From positions 4,712,001 through 4,776,000 of the forward strand of contig NZ_CP104285.1 in NCBI RefSeq assembly GCF_025244905.1: a stretch of DNA of 64,000 nt. Direction: 5' to 3'. Shown piece by piece: positions 25,084-40,679 of the stretch. The stretch is from Enterobacter mori. Lineage in GTDB: Bacteria; Pseudomonadota; Gammaproteobacteria; Enterobacterales; Enterobacteriaceae. Position numbers and translations under genes: made by a program. The notes below the pieces were generated by a model. The model was not told the DNA's origin and ran no database searches. It was given only the letters and a program-made list of their open reading frames with translations. Within the stretch, counting starts at the first letter, position 1. Each line of letters opens with the position of its first letter.

Positions 25084-26528
25084 CGCTGGACACGCTCAAC
25101 GTGATGCTGGCTGTCAGCGAGGAAGGATTAATTGAAGAGGTGGTCATCACCCTTCTGGCCTCTCCGCAGCTGGCGGCCTTCTTTGAAAAATTCCCCAGGC
25201 TCAAAAAGGCGATGACCGACGATCTCCCGCGCTGGCGGGATAACCTTCGCCAGCGGTTTAGGGAAACGGAAGTCCCGCCTGAACTGACGGAGGAGGTCGC
25301 CAGCTATCAGCAGTGTCAACGGCTGTCGACACCGCAGTTTATCGTCCAGCTACCGCAAACCCTTACGCTGCTTGATAAAGTCCACTCTCCGTTTGCCAGC
25401 CAGGCGCGGGCGCTGGTTACGGATAACGCCACCTTTACCCCCGCGCTGCATACCCTGTTTTTACAGCGCTGGCGGTTGAGCCTTGTCGTTCAGGCTACAA
25501 CCCTTAACCAGCAGTTGCTGGATGAAGAGCGTGAACAGCTGCTCAGCGAAGTTCAGGAGCGTATGACGCTGAGCGGCCAGCTTGAAGAGGTGCTGGTAGA
25601 AAATGAAAACGCCGCCGGACGTCTGTGGGACATGAGCGCCGGGCAGTTGAAGCGCGGGGACTACCAGCTGATCGTGAAGTACGGCGACTTTCTAACGCAG
25701 CAGCCTGAGCTGATGAAGCTTGCGGAGCAGCTTGGCCGCTCGCGGGAGGCAAAATCGGTCCCAAAGAAAGACGCGCCGATGGAAACCTTCCGCACGCTGG
25801 TCCGCGAACCGGCCACCGTGCCAGAACAGGTGGATGGATTGCAGCAAAGTGACGACATCTTACGCCTGCTGCCGACCGAGCTAAGCACGCTGGGGATGAC
25901 CGAGCTGGAATATGAGTTTTATCGTCGTCTGGTGGAAAAGCAACTCCTCACCTATCGACTGCATGGGGAATCCTGGCGCGAGAAGGTAAGCCAGCGTCCT
26001 GTGGTTCATCAGGACTTTGATGAGCAGCCGCGCGGGCCTTTTATTGTCTGCGTGGATACGTCCGGATCGATGGGCGGGTTTAACGAGCAGTGCGCGAAGG
26101 CGTTCTGTCTGGCGCTGATGCGCGTCGCGCTCGCCGATCGGCGCCGCTGCTTCATCATGCTGTTCTCCAGCGAGGTGGTAGGTTATGAATTGACGAACCA
26201 GCAGGGGATCGAGCAGGCGATCCGCTTTTTGAGCCAGCGTTTTCGCGGCGGTACCGATCTGGCCAGCTGTTTTCGCAGCATTGTGGAGCGTATGCAGGGC
26301 GGTGACTGGTACGACGCCGACACGGTGGTCATTTCCGATTTTATCGCCCAGCGGCTGCCGGATGACGTGGTGAATAAAGTGAAGGAGTTACAGCGGGTGC
26401 ATCAGCACCGGTTCCATGCCGTCGCGATGTCCGCGCATGGAAAACCCGGCATCATGCGCATCTTCGATCATATCTGGCGCTTTGATACCGGGCTGCGTAG
26501 CCGTCTGCTGAGACGCTGGCGGCGTTAA
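25077..26528 (+). CDS. viaA: VWA-domain protein ViaA, RavA partner
   Basis: A 483-aa (E. coli 483) protein with a C-terminal von Willebrand factor A domain. The MIDAS motif DTSGSMGG (near residue 325), GGTDL and VISDFIAQ are all present, so metal binding should be intact. It stimulates RavA ATPase activity, and its gene overlaps ravA by seven bases. Its stop TAA abuts the asnA stop on the other strand with no base between, and the junction is the palindrome TTAATTAA. Confidence 0.95.
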   Translation: MLTLDTLNVMLAVSEEGLIEEVVITLLASPQLAAFFEKFPRLKKAMTDDLPRWRDNLRQRFRETEVPPELTEEVASYQQCQRLSTPQFIVQLPQTLTLLDKVHSPFASQARALVTDNATFTPALHTLFLQRWRLSLVVQATTLNQQLLDEEREQLLSEVQERMTLSGQLEEVLVENENAAGRLWDMSAGQLKRGDYQLIVKYGDFLTQQPELMKLAEQLGRSREAKSVPKKDAPMETFRTLVREPATVPEQVDGLQQSDDILRLLPTELSTLGMTELEYEFYRRLVEKQLLTYRLHGESWREKVSQRPVVHQDFDEQPRGPFIVCVDTSGSMGGFNEQCAKAFCLALMRVALADRRRCFIMLFSSEVVGYELTNQQGIEQAIRFLSQRFRGGTDLASCFRSIVERMQGGDWYDADTVVISDFIAQRLPDDVVNKVKELQRVHQHRFHAVAMSAHGKPGIMRIFDHIWRFDTGLRSRLLRRWRR

Positions 26529-27521
26529 TTAAAGAAGAGAACCGACGCTTTCACGTACCTGCTGCGGCCATACGCCACACTGCACCTGACCGATATGTGG
26601 CAATTGAAGCAGCAGCATGGTCAAACGGGACTGGCCGATACCGCCGCCGATGGTCTGTGGCATTTCACCGCGCAGCAGCGCCTGGTGCCACTCTAATTTG
26701 AGGCGATCTTCATCACCAGTAACGGCCAGCTGGCGCTTCAGTGCCTCCGCATCCACGCGGATCCCCATAGAAGAGAGCTCAAAGGCATCTTCCAGAACCG
26801 GGTTCCAGACCAGAATATCACCGTTCAGGCCGGCAAATTCAGATTCACCTGCAGTACTCCAGTCGTCATAGTCCGGCGCACGGACGTCGTGACGTTTGCC
26901 GTCAGACAATTTCCCGCCGATCCCGATCAGGAACACGGCACCTAACTCTTTAGCAATCGCACGTTCACGACCTTTGGCATCCAGACCCGGGAAGCGGCTC
27001 AGCAATTCCTGACTGTGAACAAAGTGGATCGTTTCCGGCAGGAACGGTGTCAAACCAAACTCTTTACTCACTGCCGCTTCGGTGGCTTTGATCCCGGCGT
27101 AGATCGCTTCAACGGTAGATTTCAGCGTGCCAACATGGCGCTCGCCGTCACCCATCACGCGCTCCCAGTCCCATTGGTCAACGTAGACGGAGTGAATTGG
27201 GGTGAGGCGGTCTTCATCGGGACGAAGGGCTTTCATGTGCGTGTAAAGCCCTTCGCCCGCGCTGAAGTCGTGTTGTCCCAGAGTTTGACGCTTCCACTTC
27301 GCCAGGGAATGAACCACTTCGAACTGGGCGTCTGGCAGTGTTTTCACTTTCACCTGTACCGCTTTTTCGCATCCAGACAAGTTATCCTGCGTCCCGTCAC
27401 CCACGCGGCTGAGAATGGGCGCCTGAACTTCAATCAGCCCAAGCTTGTCTTCCAGCTGGCGGGAAAAGTGGGATTTTACGAAACTGATCTGGCGTTGTTT
27501 TGCGATATAAGCGGTTTTCAT
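26529..27521 (-). CDS. asnA: Aspartate-ammonia ligase (asparagine synthetase A)
   Basis: A 330-aa (E. coli 330) ATP-dependent enzyme making asparagine from aspartate and ammonia, structurally like class II aminoacyl-tRNA synthetases. [20 protein letters not shown] and the C-terminal [15 protein letters not shown] (motif 3 with its Arg) are diagnostic. It is divergent from asnC, its regulator, across a 151-base gap (27522-27672) that should hold the AsnC-controlled promoter. Confidence 0.97.
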   Translation of the reverse strand: MKTAYIAKQRQISFVKSHFSRQLEDKLGLIEVQAPILSRVGDGTQDNLSGCEKAVQVKVKTLPDAQFEVVHSLAKWKRQTLGQHDFSAGEGLYTHMKALRPDEDRLTPIHSVYVDQWDWERVMGDGERHVGTLKSTVEAIYAGIKATEAAVSKEFGLTPFLPETIHFVHSQELLSRFPGLDAKGRERAIAKELGAVFLIGIGGKLSDGKRHDVRAPDYDDWSTAGESEFAGLNGDILVWNPVLEDAFELSSMGIRVDAEALKRQLAVTGDEDRLKLEWHQALLRGEMPQTIGGGIGQSRLTMLLLQLPHIGQVQCGVWPQQVRESVGSLL

Positions 27522-27672
27522 TATTTATACTCCTGCGTCCTGTTGATATTGATTAAGCAACAGAAACGGCACTCAATTCAATAACCCATCAACAAAAAGC
27601 CACCTTCACTTTTGATTCGTTAAAATAAGACGCTAGAATAGAGTGATTCATCAATCTTCATAAGAAAAAGCT

Positions 27673-28131
27673 ATGGAAAATTATCAGATCGACAATCTGG
27701 ACCGCGGCATCCTGGAGGCCTTAATGGCTAATGCACGCACCGCCTACGCTGAACTGGCAAAACAGTTTGGCGTCAGCCCTGGGACGATTCACGTTCGCGT
27801 AGAGAAGATGAAACAAGCGGGGATCATTACCGGCGCACGCATCGACGTCAGCCCAAAGCAGCTGGGTTATGACGTCTGCTGCTTTATCGGCATTATTCTT
27901 AAAAGCGCAAAAGACTACCCTTCCGCACTGGCGAAACTGAACGCGCTGGATGAAGTCACCGAGGCGTATTACACCACCGGGCACTACAGCATCTTTATTA
28001 AGGTGATGTGTCGATCCATTGACGCCCTCCAGCAGGTACTTATCAACAAGATCCAAACAATCGATGAAATTCAGTCCACCGAGACCCTGATCTCCCTGCA
28101 AAACCCGATCATGCGTACCATCCGCCCGTGA
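27673..28131 (+). CDS. asnC: Lrp/AsnC-family regulator AsnC
   Basis: A 152-aa (E. coli 152) regulator with an N-terminal helix-turn-helix (about residues 8-50; AELAKQFGVSPGTIHVRVEKM) and a C-terminal RAM domain that binds asparagine (YYTTGHYSIFIKVMCRS). In E. coli it activates asnA when asparagine is low and represses itself and the downstream gidA(mnmG)/mioC region. It reads toward mioC and oriC. Confidence 0.97.
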   Translation: MENYQIDNLDRGILEALMANARTAYAELAKQFGVSPGTIHVRVEKMKQAGIITGARIDVSPKQLGYDVCCFIGIILKSAKDYPSALAKLNALDEVTEAYYTTGHYSIFIKVMCRSIDALQQVLINKIQTIDEIQSTETLISLQNPIMRTIRP

Positions 28132-28152
28132 TCGGGCAAAATCATACCCACA

Positions 28153-28192
28153 TTTTCCACAGGTAGATCCCAGCTCGCTCACAGCGTACAAT
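28153..28192 (+). promoter_or_regulatory. mioC promoter region with a DnaA box
   Basis: TTTTCCACA (28153-28161) fits the TTWTNCACA DnaA-box consensus, and TACAAT (28187-28192) is a -10 candidate 29 bases before mioC. In E. coli DnaA represses mioC transcription, which runs into oriC. Confidence 0.65.
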
Positions 28193-28221
28193 GATCGCCT
28201 CTTTATCTGAGCGAGCGATCA

Positions 28222-28671
28222 ATGGCGGACATTACCCTTATCAGTGGCAGCACCCTTGGCGGTGCGGAATACGTAGCGGAACATCTGGCTGAGAAGCTGG
28301 AAGATGCAGGCTTTTCGACAGAAACTTTGCACGGGCCGTTACTTGAAGATCTCCCGGTTGACGGGGTCTGGCTGCTGATTACCTCCACGCACGGCGCGGG
28401 CGATCTCCCGGATAATCTGCAACCTTTATATGACGAACTGTTGGAACAACAGCCTGACCTGTCAAACGTCCGTTTTGGCGCGGTAGGGATCGGCAGTCGT
28501 GAATATGACACCTTCTGCGGTGCAATAGAGAAAGTTGAAGCAGCTGTCACGGCGTGTGGAGCAAAACAGCTGGGTGAAACGCTCAAGATCAACATCCTCG
28601 ATCATGATATTCCGGAAGATCCGGCCGAGATCTGGCTAGCAGATTGGAAAAATTTACTCAAAAACGATTAA
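28222..28671 (+). CDS. mioC: FMN-binding flavodoxin-like protein MioC
   Basis: A 149-aa (E. coli 147) short flavodoxin. The FMN phosphate loop is SGSTLGGAEYVAE (residues 8-20), and the flavin-contacting loops are SSTHGAGDLPDN (here STHGAGDLPDN) and GIGSREYDTFCGA. E. coli MioC is an electron carrier reported to support biotin synthase. It lies immediately left of oriC, and its transcription passes through the origin. Confidence 0.96.
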   Translation: MADITLISGSTLGGAEYVAEHLAEKLEDAGFSTETLHGPLLEDLPVDGVWLLITSTHGAGDLPDNLQPLYDELLEQQPDLSNVRFGAVGIGSREYDTFCGAIEKVEAAVTACGAKQLGETLKINILDHDIPEDPAEIWLADWKNLLKND

Positions 28672-28679
28672 AGATCGCG

Positions 28680-28940
28680 CGAACAGATGTGGATAACTCT
28701 GGTTAAAAGCTCGTATTAACCCGTAGTTATCCAAAGAACAACTCTGGGGATGTTTTTGGCCTGTGTATAAAGTCGCGATCTGATCCCAGCTTATACGTTT
28801 CAGGATCACCGATCATTCACAGCAAACGATCCTTCCTAACCTGATGATCTTATTTGCCGGATCGGACTTATCCACAACAGACCGCGATCCTAATAAGAGA
28901 TCACAATAGAACAGATCTCTAAGTAAAAAGATCTTCTTTT
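28680..28940 (+). other. oriC: Chromosomal replication origin oriC
   Basis: Between mioC and mnmG, as in E. coli. DnaA boxes: R4 TGTGGATAA (28688-28696), R3 TTATCCAAA (28727-28735), R2 TGTGTATAA (28762-28770) and R1 TTATCCACA (28868-28876). Many GATC sites for Dam/SeqA are scattered between R2 and the 13-mers. The span from the outer edge of R4 to the outer edge of the left 13-mer is 246 bases, against 245 for the E. coli minimal origin. IHF and Fis sites are expected between R1 and R2 but were not scored. Confidence 0.97.
28890..28933 (-). other. DNA unwinding element of oriC (three 13-mers)
   Basis: On the minus strand: GATCTCTTATTAG (28890-28902, R), GATCTGTTCTATT (28905-28917, M) and GATCTTTTTACTT (28921-28933, L). 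R and M are identical to E. coli as I remember it; L differs at a few positions but keeps the GATCT-T-rich form. This is where DnaA-ATP melts the duplex. Confidence 0.92.
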
Positions 28941-29045
28941 TAATAGCCCAGGATCCCAATGCTTTCTCGAAAGACTAAAGTTGAGTAGAATCCACGGCCC
29001 GGGCTTCAATCCATTTTCATACCGCTTTACGCGAGGCAGACCACC

Positions 29046-30935
29046 ATGTTTTATCAGGATCCTTTTGACGTCATCATCATTGGCGGGGGTCACGCAGGCA
29101 CTGAGGCCGCCATGGCCGCAGCGCGAATGGGTCAGCAGACCCTGCTTTTGACACACAATATCGACACGCTGGGACAAATGTCCTGTAATCCGGCGATTGG
29201 CGGCATTGGGAAAGGACACCTGGTAAAAGAAGTGGATGCACTTGGCGGCTTGATGGCGAAAGCGATCGATCATGCAGGCATTCAGTTTAGGATACTAAAC
29301 GCGAGTAAAGGGCCTGCTGTTCGAGCGACCCGTGCACAGGCAGACCGCGTGCTTTACCGTCAGGCTGTGCGCACCGCGCTGGAGAACCAGCCGAACCTGA
29401 TGATCTTCCAGCAGGCTGTTGAAGATCTTATCGTCGAGAACGATCGCGTCGTGGGTGCCGTGACCCAGATGGGTCTCAAGTTCCGCGCAAAAGCGGTTGT
29501 GCTGACCGTCGGGACATTCCTGGACGGAAAAATTCATATCGGCCTGGATAACTACAGCGGTGGCCGTGCTGGCGATCCGCCGTCTATCCCACTGTCACGT
29601 CGTCTGCGCGAACTGCCGCTGCGCGTCAGCCGCCTGAAAACCGGTACACCGCCGCGTATTGATGCACGCACCATTGATTTCAGCGTGCTGGCGCAACAGC
29701 ACGGTGATAATCCGATGCCGGTGTTCTCGTTCATGGGTAATGCGGCTCAGCATCCGCAGCAGGTACCGTGCTACATCACGCATACCAACGAGAAAACCCA
29801 TGACGTGATCCGCAATAACCTCGATCGTAGCCCAATGTATGCCGGTGTGATCGAAGGGATCGGCCCGCGCTACTGCCCGTCGATCGAAGACAAGGTGATG
29901 CGCTTTGCCGATCGTAACCAGCACCAGATCTTCCTGGAGCCGGAAGGACTGACCTCAAACGAAATTTACCCGAACGGCATCTCCACCAGCCTGCCGTTCG
30001 ACGTGCAGATGCAAATTGTTCGCTCAATGCAGGGTATGGAGAACGCAAAAATCGTTCGCCCTGGCTACGCTATTGAGTACGATTTCTTCGACCCGCGTGA
30101 CCTGAAGCCCACTCTGGAAAGCAAATTCATCCAGGGTCTGTTCTTCGCAGGCCAGATTAACGGTACTACCGGCTACGAAGAAGCGGCTGCACAGGGTCTG
30201 CTTGCCGGTCTTAACGCCGCACGCTTCTCTGCCGAGAAAGAGGGCTGGGCACCAGGACGTTCTCAGGCGTATCTGGGCGTGCTGGTTGACGATCTTTGCA
30301 CGCTGGGTACCAAAGAACCGTACCGTATGTTTACCTCTCGCGCGGAATATCGCCTGATGCTGCGCGAAGACAACGCCGACCTGCGTCTAACCGAAATGGG
30401 CCGCGAGCTGGGTCTTGTCGATGACGAACGCTGGGCGCGTTTTAACGAGAAGCTGGAACGCATTGAGCAGGAACGTCAGCGTCTGAAAACCACCTGGGTG
30501 AATCCACTGGCGGAAACAGCTGCCGAAGTGAACGCTCACTTAACAGCGCCGCTGTCGCGTGAAGCCAGCGGTGAAGATCTGCTGCGTCGCCCTGAAGTGA
30601 CCTACGAGAACCTGGTCAAACTGACCGCGTTCGCGCCGGGCCTGGAAGACGCTGAAGCGGCCGAGCAGGTCGAAATCCAGGTGAAATACGAAGGTTACAT
30701 CGCGCGTCAGCAGGATGAGATCGAAAAACAGCAGCGCAACGAAAACACGCTGCTGCCGGAAATGCTGGACTACCGCCAGGTAACGGGCCTTTCCAACGAA
30801 GTGATCGCTAAGCTGAACGATCACAAACCTGTGTCGATCGGCCAGGCTTCCCGTATCTCCGGCGTCACACCTGCCGCGATTTCGATTCTGCTGGTGTGGC
30901 TGAAAAAGCAAGGCATGCTGCGCCGCAGCGCGTAG
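29046..30935 (+). CDS. mnmG: tRNA uridine 5-carboxymethylaminomethyl modification enzyme MnmG (GidA)
   Basis: A 629-aa (E. coli 629) FAD enzyme that, with MnmE, adds carboxymethylaminomethyl or aminomethyl groups at wobble U34 of several tRNAs. The FAD-binding motif [10 protein letters not shown] is at residues 13-22, the GidA signature is [16 protein letters not shown] near residue 47, and the tRNA-binding C-terminal helices end [12 protein letters not shown]. It starts just right of oriC. MnmE would lie past the right side of the window in the E. coli order. Confidence 0.97.
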   Translation: MFYQDPFDVIIIGGGHAGTEAAMAAARMGQQTLLLTHNIDTLGQMSCNPAIGGIGKGHLVKEVDALGGLMAKAIDHAGIQFRILNASKGPAVRATRAQADRVLYRQAVRTALENQPNLMIFQQAVEDLIVENDRVVGAVTQMGLKFRAKAVVLTVGTFLDGKIHIGLDNYSGGRAGDPPSIPLSRRLRELPLRVSRLKTGTPPRIDARTIDFSVLAQQHGDNPMPVFSFMGNAAQHPQQVPCYITHTNEKTHDVIRNNLDRSPMYAGVIEGIGPRYCPSIEDKVMRFADRNQHQIFLEPEGLTSNEIYPNGISTSLPFDVQMQIVRSMQGMENAKIVRPGYAIEYDFFDPRDLKPTLESKFIQGLFFAGQINGTTGYEEAAAQGLLAGLNAARFSAEKEGWAPGRSQAYLGVLVDDLCTLGTKEPYRMFTSRAEYRLMLREDNADLRLTEMGRELGLVDDERWARFNEKLERIEQERQRLKTTWVNPLAETAAEVNAHLTAPLSREASGEDLLRRPEVTYENLVKLTAFAPGLEDAEAAEQVEIQVKYEGYIARQQDEIEKQQRNENTLLPEMLDYRQVTGLSNEVIAKLNDHKPVSIGQASRISGVTPAAISILLVWLKKQGMLRRSA

Positions 30936-30955
30936 TTTCTTGAACCTTGCTTTTT

Positions 30956-31021
30956 GGCGGGTGGCGCTTCGCTTACCCGCCCTACTTATTCGTAGGCCCG
31001 GTAAGCGAAGCGCCACCGGGC
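30956..31021. repeat. BIME: two inverted REP units between mnmG and rsmG
   Basis: GGCGGGTGGCGCTTCGC ... CTAC followed by the inverted GTAGGCCCGGTAAGCGAAGC ... GGGC. It sits inside an operon, 26 bases before the rsmG start, where it may lower read-through or protect mnmG mRNA. Confidence 0.8.
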
Positions 31022-31047
31022 GAAAAATCTCTAAACAGGTATTCACC

Positions 31048-31671
31048 GTGCTCAATAAACTCTCTCGTCTGCTGGATGAAGCAGGTATTTCGCTCACCGA
31101 TCACCAGAAAAATCAGCTGGTGGCGTATGTCGATATGCTGAACAAATGGAACAAAGCGTACAACCTGACGTCTGTGCGCGACCCCAACGAGATGCTGATC
31201 CGCCATATTCTCGACAGTATCGTGGTGGCCCCATACCTTAACGGAGAGCGCTTTATCGACGTAGGCACCGGCCCGGGTTTGCCGGGGATCCCGTTGTCTA
31301 TTGTTCGCCCGGAGAGCCATTTCACGCTGCTGGACAGCCTTGGCAAACGCGTACGTTTCTTACGCCAGGTTCAGCACGAGCTGAAGCTTGAAAACATCAC
31401 TCCCGTCCAGAGCAGGGTAGAGGCGTTCCCGGCAGAGCCACCGTTCGATGGGGTGATTAGCCGTGCATTCGCCTCGCTCAACGATATGGTGAGCTGGTGC
31501 AAGCATCTCCCTGCGAAGGAAGGACGTTTTTATGCCCTGAAAGGACTCGTTCCTGAGGACGAAATTGAGCACCTCCCGGAAGGTTTTTCCGTGGAATCAA
31601 TTGAAAAATTACAGGTCCCGCACCTTGAAGGTGAGCGTCATCTGGTGATTCTTAAGCCAAACAATTTTTAA
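31048..31671 (+). CDS. rsmG: 16S rRNA (guanine-527-N7)-methyltransferase RsmG (GidB)
   Basis: A 207-aa (E. coli 207) Rossmann-fold methyltransferase that makes m7G527 in 16S rRNA; its loss gives low-level streptomycin resistance. The SAM-binding loop is [13 protein letters not shown] (near residue 72) with [12 protein letters not shown] after it. The start is GTG at 31048, giving (V/M)[15 protein letters not shown] as in E. coli. The upstream ATG at 30940 would run translation through the REP element and is rejected. Confidence 0.96.
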   Translation: MLNKLSRLLDEAGISLTDHQKNQLVAYVDMLNKWNKAYNLTSVRDPNEMLIRHILDSIVVAPYLNGERFIDVGTGPGLPGIPLSIVRPESHFTLLDSLGKRVRFLRQVQHELKLENITPVQSRVEAFPAEPPFDGVISRAFASLNDMVSWCKHLPAKEGRFYALKGLVPEDEIEHLPEGFSVESIEKLQVPHLEGERHLVILKPNNF

Positions 31672-32169
31672 AAATTAAATAAAAAATTGGGAATTTGTGC
31701 TGTTCTTGTTGTGTTAAAAAGCAGCGCATTTCCGGGGATTATTCTGAGTTAAATTTAACCTTGTTGTTACCATGGGTTTTCTTGCAGTTAACGTTGTGGT
31801 TATTGTTCACCGTTAAGATAATCAACTGCGAAAATATCAGGCTGCTAAAAGTGAAAAGTCGCAACAAGAAATCAATGTTAAATTTTTATTAAGAATGTCA
31901 ATAAAAGGTTTTTGTTGTATACAGGTTTGTTTTAAAAATAGTTGCGATATTTTGTCTTTAATTTCATAAGGATGAAATAATCGAATTTACGTCTTTGATA
32001 AATACAACCTTATCGTAAATGTGTATTTTGTGATCTCGTGCACGCTTTCTCGCCAACGTTTTCGCGATGTTTGCAGTTTTGCCAGAAGGTCAACGCGGAC
32101 GCGAAAAGTTGAAAAACAGCGGCGGGGAAAAATATTTAAACATTTATTCACCTTTTCGCTACTTAATGT
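31672..32169 (+). other. Non-coding AT-rich stretch upstream of the atp operon
   Basis: About 500 bases with no credible gene. It is strongly A/T-rich from 31672 to about 32040, with homopolymer runs and no clear hairpin, then less so. The only ORF (65 codons at 31695) lacks coding character. AT-rich DNA of this kind upstream of atpI is also seen in E. coli. Confidence 0.6.
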
Positions 32170-32197
32170 TTGAAATCACGGGTGCGCACCGTATAAT
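32170..32197 (+). promoter_or_regulatory. Main promoter of the ATP synthase operon
   Basis: TTGAAA (32170-32175), a 16-base spacer and a perfect TATAAT (32192-32197), about 90 bases before atpI. Confidence 0.8.
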
Positions 32198-32287
32198 TTG
32201 ACCGCTTTTTGATGCTTGACTCTGAGCCTTAAAGGACGTTTTATACGACACGCGGCATACCTCGAAGGGAGCAGGAGTAAAAACGTG

Positions 32288-33492
<1,205 letters not shown>

Positions 33493-33523
33493 TTTTTTAC
33501 CAACACTACTACGTTTTAATTGA

Positions 33524-34300
<777 letters not shown>

Positions 34301-34314
34301 GGAGGGAGGGGCTG

Positions 34315-34848
34315 ATGTCTGAATTTGTTACGGTAGCTCGCCCCTACGCCAAAGCAGCTTTTGACTTTGCTGTCGAACACCAAAATGTCGATCGCTGGCA
34401 GAACATGCTGGCGTTTGCCGCTGAGGTGACGAAAAACGAACAAATGGCCGAGTTGCTGTCTGGTGCATTAGCGCCTGATACCCTCGCCGCGTCGTTTATC
34501 GCCGTGTGCGGAGAGCAACTGGATGCCAATGGCCAGAACCTGATTAAGGTTATGGCTGAGAATGGTCGTCTGCGTGTGCTCCCGGATGTTCTCGAGCAGT
34601 TTGAGCACTTACGTGCCCTTAGTGAAGCTACCGCTGAAGTCGAAGTGACTTCTGCAACTGAACTGAGTGACGAACAGCTTGCGAAAATCACCGCCGCGAT
34701 GGAAAAACGTCTGTCACGCAAAGTTAAGCTGAATTGCAAAATCGATAAGTCTGTAATGGCAGGCGTAATCATCCGCTCGGGTGATATGGTCATTGATGGC
34801 AGCGTACGCGGCCGTCTTGAACGCCTTGCAGACGTCTTGCAGTCTTAA
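34315..34848 (+). CDS. atpH: F0F1 ATP synthase subunit delta
   Basis: A 177-aa (E. coli 177) soluble subunit that joins the b-dimer to the top of the alpha3beta3 head. [20 protein letters not shown] and the C-terminal [17 protein letters not shown] are family blocks. Preceded by GGAGGGAGG, an unusually strong ribosome-binding site. Confidence 0.97.
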   Translation: MSEFVTVARPYAKAAFDFAVEHQNVDRWQNMLAFAAEVTKNEQMAELLSGALAPDTLAASFIAVCGEQLDANGQNLIKVMAENGRLRVLPDVLEQFEHLRALSEATAEVEVTSATELSDEQLAKITAAMEKRLSRKVKLNCKIDKSVMAGVIIRSGDMVIDGSVRGRLERLADVLQS

Positions 34849-34860
34849 GGGGACTGGAGC

Positions 34861-36402
34861 ATGCAACTGAATTCCACCGAAATCAGCGAACTGATCAAGC
34901 AGCGCATTGCTCAGTTCAATGTTGTGAGTGAAGCTCATAACGAAGGTACTATTGTTTCTGTAAGTGACGGTGTTATCCGCATCCACGGCCTGGCCGATTG
35001 TATGCAGGGTGAGATGATTTCCCTGCCGGGTAACCGTTACGCTATCGCACTGAACCTGGAGCGCGACTCCGTAGGTGCCGTTGTGATGGGTCCATACGCT
35101 GACCTCGCCGAAGGCATGAAGGTTAAGTGTACTGGCCGTATTCTGGAAGTGCCGGTTGGCCGTGGCCTGCTGGGTCGCGTAGTTAACACCCTGGGTGCGC
35201 CAATCGACGGTAAAGGTCCGGTTGAGCACGACGGCTTCTCCCCAATCGAAGTTATCGCACCGGGCGTTATCGACCGTCAGTCCGTTGATCAGCCAGTGCA
35301 GACTGGTTATAAGTCCGTTGATGCCATGATCCCAATCGGTCGTGGTCAGCGTGAACTGATCATCGGTGACCGTCAGACCGGTAAAACCGCGATGGCAATC
35401 GACGCCATCATCAACCAGCGTGACTCCGGCATCAAATGTGTGTACGTGGCTATCGGCCAGAAAGCGTCCACCATTTCCAACGTGGTTCGTAAACTGGAAG
35501 AGCACGGCGCGCTGGCTAACACCATCGTTGTTGTGGCGACCGCTTCTGAATCTGCTGCACTGCAATACCTGGCGCCATACGCCGGTTGCGCAATGGGCGA
35601 ATACTTCCGTGACCGCGGTGAAGATGCACTGATCGTATACGATGACCTGTCTAAACAGGCTGTTGCTTATCGTCAGGTTTCCCTGCTGCTCCGTCGTCCA
35701 CCTGGACGTGAAGCATTCCCGGGCGACGTATTCTACCTCCACTCTCGTCTGCTGGAGCGCGCTTCCCGCGTTAACGCGGAATACGTCGAGAACTTCACCA
35801 AAGGTGAAGTGAAGGGTCAAACGGGCTCTCTGACCGCACTGCCGATCATTGAAACCCAGGCGGGTGACGTTTCTGCGTTCGTTCCGACCAACGTAATCTC
35901 CATTACCGATGGTCAGATCTTCCTGGAAACCAACCTGTTTAACTCCGGTATTCGTCCGGCGGTTAACCCGGGTATCTCCGTATCCCGTGTTGGTGGTGCT
36001 GCTCAGACCAAGATCATCAAGAAACTGTCCGGTGGTATCCGTACCGCACTGGCACAGTATCGTGAACTGGCTGCGTTCTCTCAGTTCGCATCCGATCTGG
36101 ACGAAGCAACCCGTAAACAGCTGAGCCACGGTCAGAAAGTGACCGAGCTGCTGAAGCAGAAACAGTACGCGCCAATGTCTGTTGCTCAGCAGGGCCTGGT
36201 GCTGTTCGCGGCTGAACGCGGTTACCTCGAAGATGTGGAACTGGCGAAAATCGGTAGCTTCGAAGCCGCTCTGCTGGCTTACGTCGACCGTGATCACGCT
36301 CCGCTGATGCAAGAGATCAACCAGACCGGTGGCTATAACGACGAAATCGAAGGCAAGCTGAAAGCTATCCTCGATTCCTTCAAAGCAACCCAATCCTGGT
36401 AA
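34861..36402 (+). CDS. atpA: F0F1 ATP synthase subunit alpha
   Basis: A 513-aa (E. coli 513) subunit of the F1 head, binding ATP at non-catalytic sites. Walker A is GDRQTGKTA (about residues 169-177), the Walker B region is [12 protein letters not shown], and the arginine finger lies in [15 protein letters not shown] long antisense open frame across it (34714-36648, minus) is a codon-bias shadow. Confidence 0.98.
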   Translation: MQLNSTEISELIKQRIAQFNVVSEAHNEGTIVSVSDGVIRIHGLADCMQGEMISLPGNRYAIALNLERDSVGAVVMGPYADLAEGMKVKCTGRILEVPVGRGLLGRVVNTLGAPIDGKGPVEHDGFSPIEVIAPGVIDRQSVDQPVQTGYKSVDAMIPIGRGQRELIIGDRQTGKTAMAIDAIINQRDSGIKCVYVAIGQKASTISNVVRKLEEHGALANTIVVVATASESAALQYLAPYAGCAMGEYFRDRGEDALIVYDDLSKQAVAYRQVSLLLRRPPGREAFPGDVFYLHSRLLERASRVNAEYVENFTKGEVKGQTGSLTALPIIETQAGDVSAFVPTNVISITDGQIFLETNLFNSGIRPAVNPGISVSRVGGAAQTKIIKKLSGGIRTALAQYRELAAFSQFASDLDEATRKQLSHGQKVTELLKQKQYAPMSVAQQGLVLFAAERGYLEDVELAKIGSFEAALLAYVDRDHAPLMQEINQTGGYNDEIEGKLKAILDSFKATQSW

Positions 36403-36453
36403 TCGTCCGGCGGCTTGTCTCAGGACAAGCCGTCTGGCATTGAGGAGAAGCTC

Positions 36454-38726
<2,273 letters not shown>

Positions 38727-38746
38727 CGCCTTAATCGGAGGGTGAT

Positions 38747-39166
38747 ATGGCAATGACTTACCACCTGGACGTCGTCAGCGCAGAGCAACAAATGTTCTCT
38801 GGTCTGGTCGAGAAAATCCAGGTAACGGGCAGTGAAGGTGAACTGGGTATCTTCCCGGGTCACGCACCGCTGCTCACCGCCATTAAGCCTGGTATGATCC
38901 GCATCGTTAAACAGTTCGGTCATGAAGAGTTTATCTATCTGTCCGGCGGCATTCTTGAAGTGCAGCCTGGCAGTGTGACCGTTCTGGCCGATACCGCTAT
39001 TCGTGGCCAGGATCTCGACGAAGCGCGAGCCCTGGAATCGAAGCGTAAGGCTGAAGAGCACATTAGCAGCTCTCATGGTGACGTGGATTACGCTCAGGCG
39101 TCTGCGGAGCTGGCCAAAGCGATCGCGAAACTGCGCGTTATCGAGTTGACCAAAAAAGCGATGTAA
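38747..39166 (+). CDS. atpC: F0F1 ATP synthase subunit epsilon
   Basis: A 139-aa (E. coli 139) rotor-foot subunit. An N-terminal beta sandwich ([20 protein letters not shown]) is followed by a C-terminal helical hairpin that can insert in the head and inhibit ATP hydrolysis. Last gene of the operon; a terminator follows 20 bases after its stop. Confidence 0.97.
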   Translation: MAMTYHLDVVSAEQQMFSGLVEKIQVTGSEGELGIFPGHAPLLTAIKPGMIRIVKQFGHEEFIYLSGGILEVQPGSVTVLADTAIRGQDLDEARALESKRKAEEHISSSHGDVDYAQASAELAKAIAKLRVIELTKKAM

Positions 39167-39186
39167 CACCGGCTTGAAAAGCTCAA

Positions 39187-39220
39187 AAGCCAGTCTGGAT
39201 ACCAGGCTGGCTTTTTTTTT
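39187..39220 (+). terminator. Terminator of the atp operon
   Basis: AGCCAG-TCTGG pairs with CCAGG-CTGGCT, followed by nine T. Confidence 0.9.
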
Positions 39221-39302
39221 GCCTTAATTCATGATGAAAAAGATGTAGAATTTTAAGCATCAAACGTTTTTACTTCTCACTCAAACTACCGTCAGGATGC
39301 GT

Positions 39303-40673
39303 ATGTCAAACAGTGCGATGAGCGTGGTGATCCTTGCCGCTGGCAAAGGTACCCGCATGTATTCCGATCTGCCTAAAGTGCTTCACACGTTGGCAGGAAA
39401 GCCAATGGTGCAGCATGTCATTGATGCAGCAAATGAATTGGGCGCGCGTCAGGTAAACCTGGTCTACGGCCACGGTGGCGATTTATTGAAAAAGACGCTG
39501 TGTGACGACAAGCTCAACTGGGTGCTTCAAGCGGAACAGCTGGGAACTGGCCATGCGATGCAGCAGGCGGCCCCGTTCTTTGCCGATGACGAAGACATTC
39601 TGATGCTGTACGGCGATGTTCCGCTGATCTCCGTTGAAACCCTGACCCGCCTGCGTGAAGCCAAACCCCAGGGCGGTATTGGCCTTCTCACCGTCGTACT
39701 GGACGACCCGAGCGGCTATGGCCGCATCACCCGCGAAAACGGCAAGGTGACTGGCATCGTTGAACACAAAGATGCCAGCGAAGAACAGCGCCAGATCCTG
39801 GAAATTAACACCGGTATCCTGATTGCCAACGGCGCGGACATGAAGCGCTGGCTGTCTCAGCTCAACAACAACAATGCGCAGGGTGAATACTACATCACCG
39901 ATATCATTGCGATGGCGTATCACGAAGGGCGTGAAATTGCTGCCGTTCATCCGGCGCGCATCAGCGAAACGGACGGCGTGAACAATCGCCTGCAGCTTTC
40001 CCGTCTTGAGCGTATTTATCAGTCCGAGCAGGCCGAAAAACTGCTGCTGGCAGGCGTGATGCTGCGCGATCCGGCGCGTTTCGATCTGCGCGGTACCTTG
40101 TCTCATGGGCGCGACGTTGAGATTGATACTAACGTTATCGTTGAAGGCAACGTCACGCTGGGCAACCGCGTCAAAATTGGCACCGGCTGCGTGATTAAAA
40201 ACAGCGTTATCGGTGACGACTGCGAAATTAGCCCGTACAGCGTGGTGGAAGATGCTCGTCTGCACGCGGCCTGTACCATCGGCCCGTTTGCACGCCTGCG
40301 TCCGGGTGCCGAACTGCTGGAAGGCGCTCACGTGGGTAACTTCGTGGAAATGAAAAAAGCGTGTCTGGGTAAAGGCTCGAAAGCCGGTCATCTGACCTAT
40401 CTGGGCGACGCGGAAATTGGTAACAACGTGAATATTGGTGCAGGAACCATTACCTGTAACTACGACGGCGCGAATAAGTTTAAAACCATCATCGGTGATG
40501 ATGTGTTCGTTGGCTCCGATACGCAGCTGGTGGCACCTGTTACCGTGGGCAATGGCGTGACCATTGCTGCCGGAACAACCGTTACACGCGATGTGGCTGA
40601 GAACGAGCTGGTGTTAAGCCGCGTACCGCAGATCAGCAAGCAGGGGTGGAAACGCCCGGTGAAGAAAAAGTAA
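39303..40673 (+). CDS. glmU: Bifunctional GlcNAc-1-phosphate uridylyltransferase / GlcN-1-phosphate acetyltransferase GlmU
   Basis: A 456-aa (E. coli 456) enzyme making UDP-GlcNAc for peptidoglycan and LPS. The N-terminal pyrophosphorylase has [15 protein letters not shown] (residues 10-24) and the C-terminal half is a left-handed beta helix of hexapeptide repeats (about residues 250-440), the acetyltransferase. Two ATGs lie six bases apart; 39303 is chosen because AGGA then sits at proper spacing and MSNSAMSVV aligns with E. coli MLNNAMSVV. Confidence 0.97.
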   Translation: MSNSAMSVVILAAGKGTRMYSDLPKVLHTLAGKPMVQHVIDAANELGARQVNLVYGHGGDLLKKTLCDDKLNWVLQAEQLGTGHAMQQAAPFFADDEDILMLYGDVPLISVETLTRLREAKPQGGIGLLTVVLDDPSGYGRITRENGKVTGIVEHKDASEEQRQILEINTGILIANGADMKRWLSQLNNNNAQGEYYITDIIAMAYHEGREIAAVHPARISETDGVNNRLQLSRLERIYQSEQAEKLLLAGVMLRDPARFDLRGTLSHGRDVEIDTNVIVEGNVTLGNRVKIGTGCVIKNSVIGDDCEISPYSVVEDARLHAACTIGPFARLRPGAELLEGAHVGNFVEMKKACLGKGSKAGHLTYLGDAEIGNNVNIGAGTITCNYDGANKFKTIIGDDVFVGSDTQLVAPVTVGNGVTIAAGTTVTRDVAENELVLSRVPQISKQGWKRPVKKK

Positions 40674-40679
40674 CAACAA

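Noticed and set aside
31695..31892. 65-codon frame between rsmG and atpI
   Set aside because: AT-rich, no ribosome site, not conserved in E. coli at this place as far as I recall.
39483..40391. 302-codon minus-strand frame opposite glmU
   Set aside because: Antisense shadow of a well conserved gene; no supporting signals.
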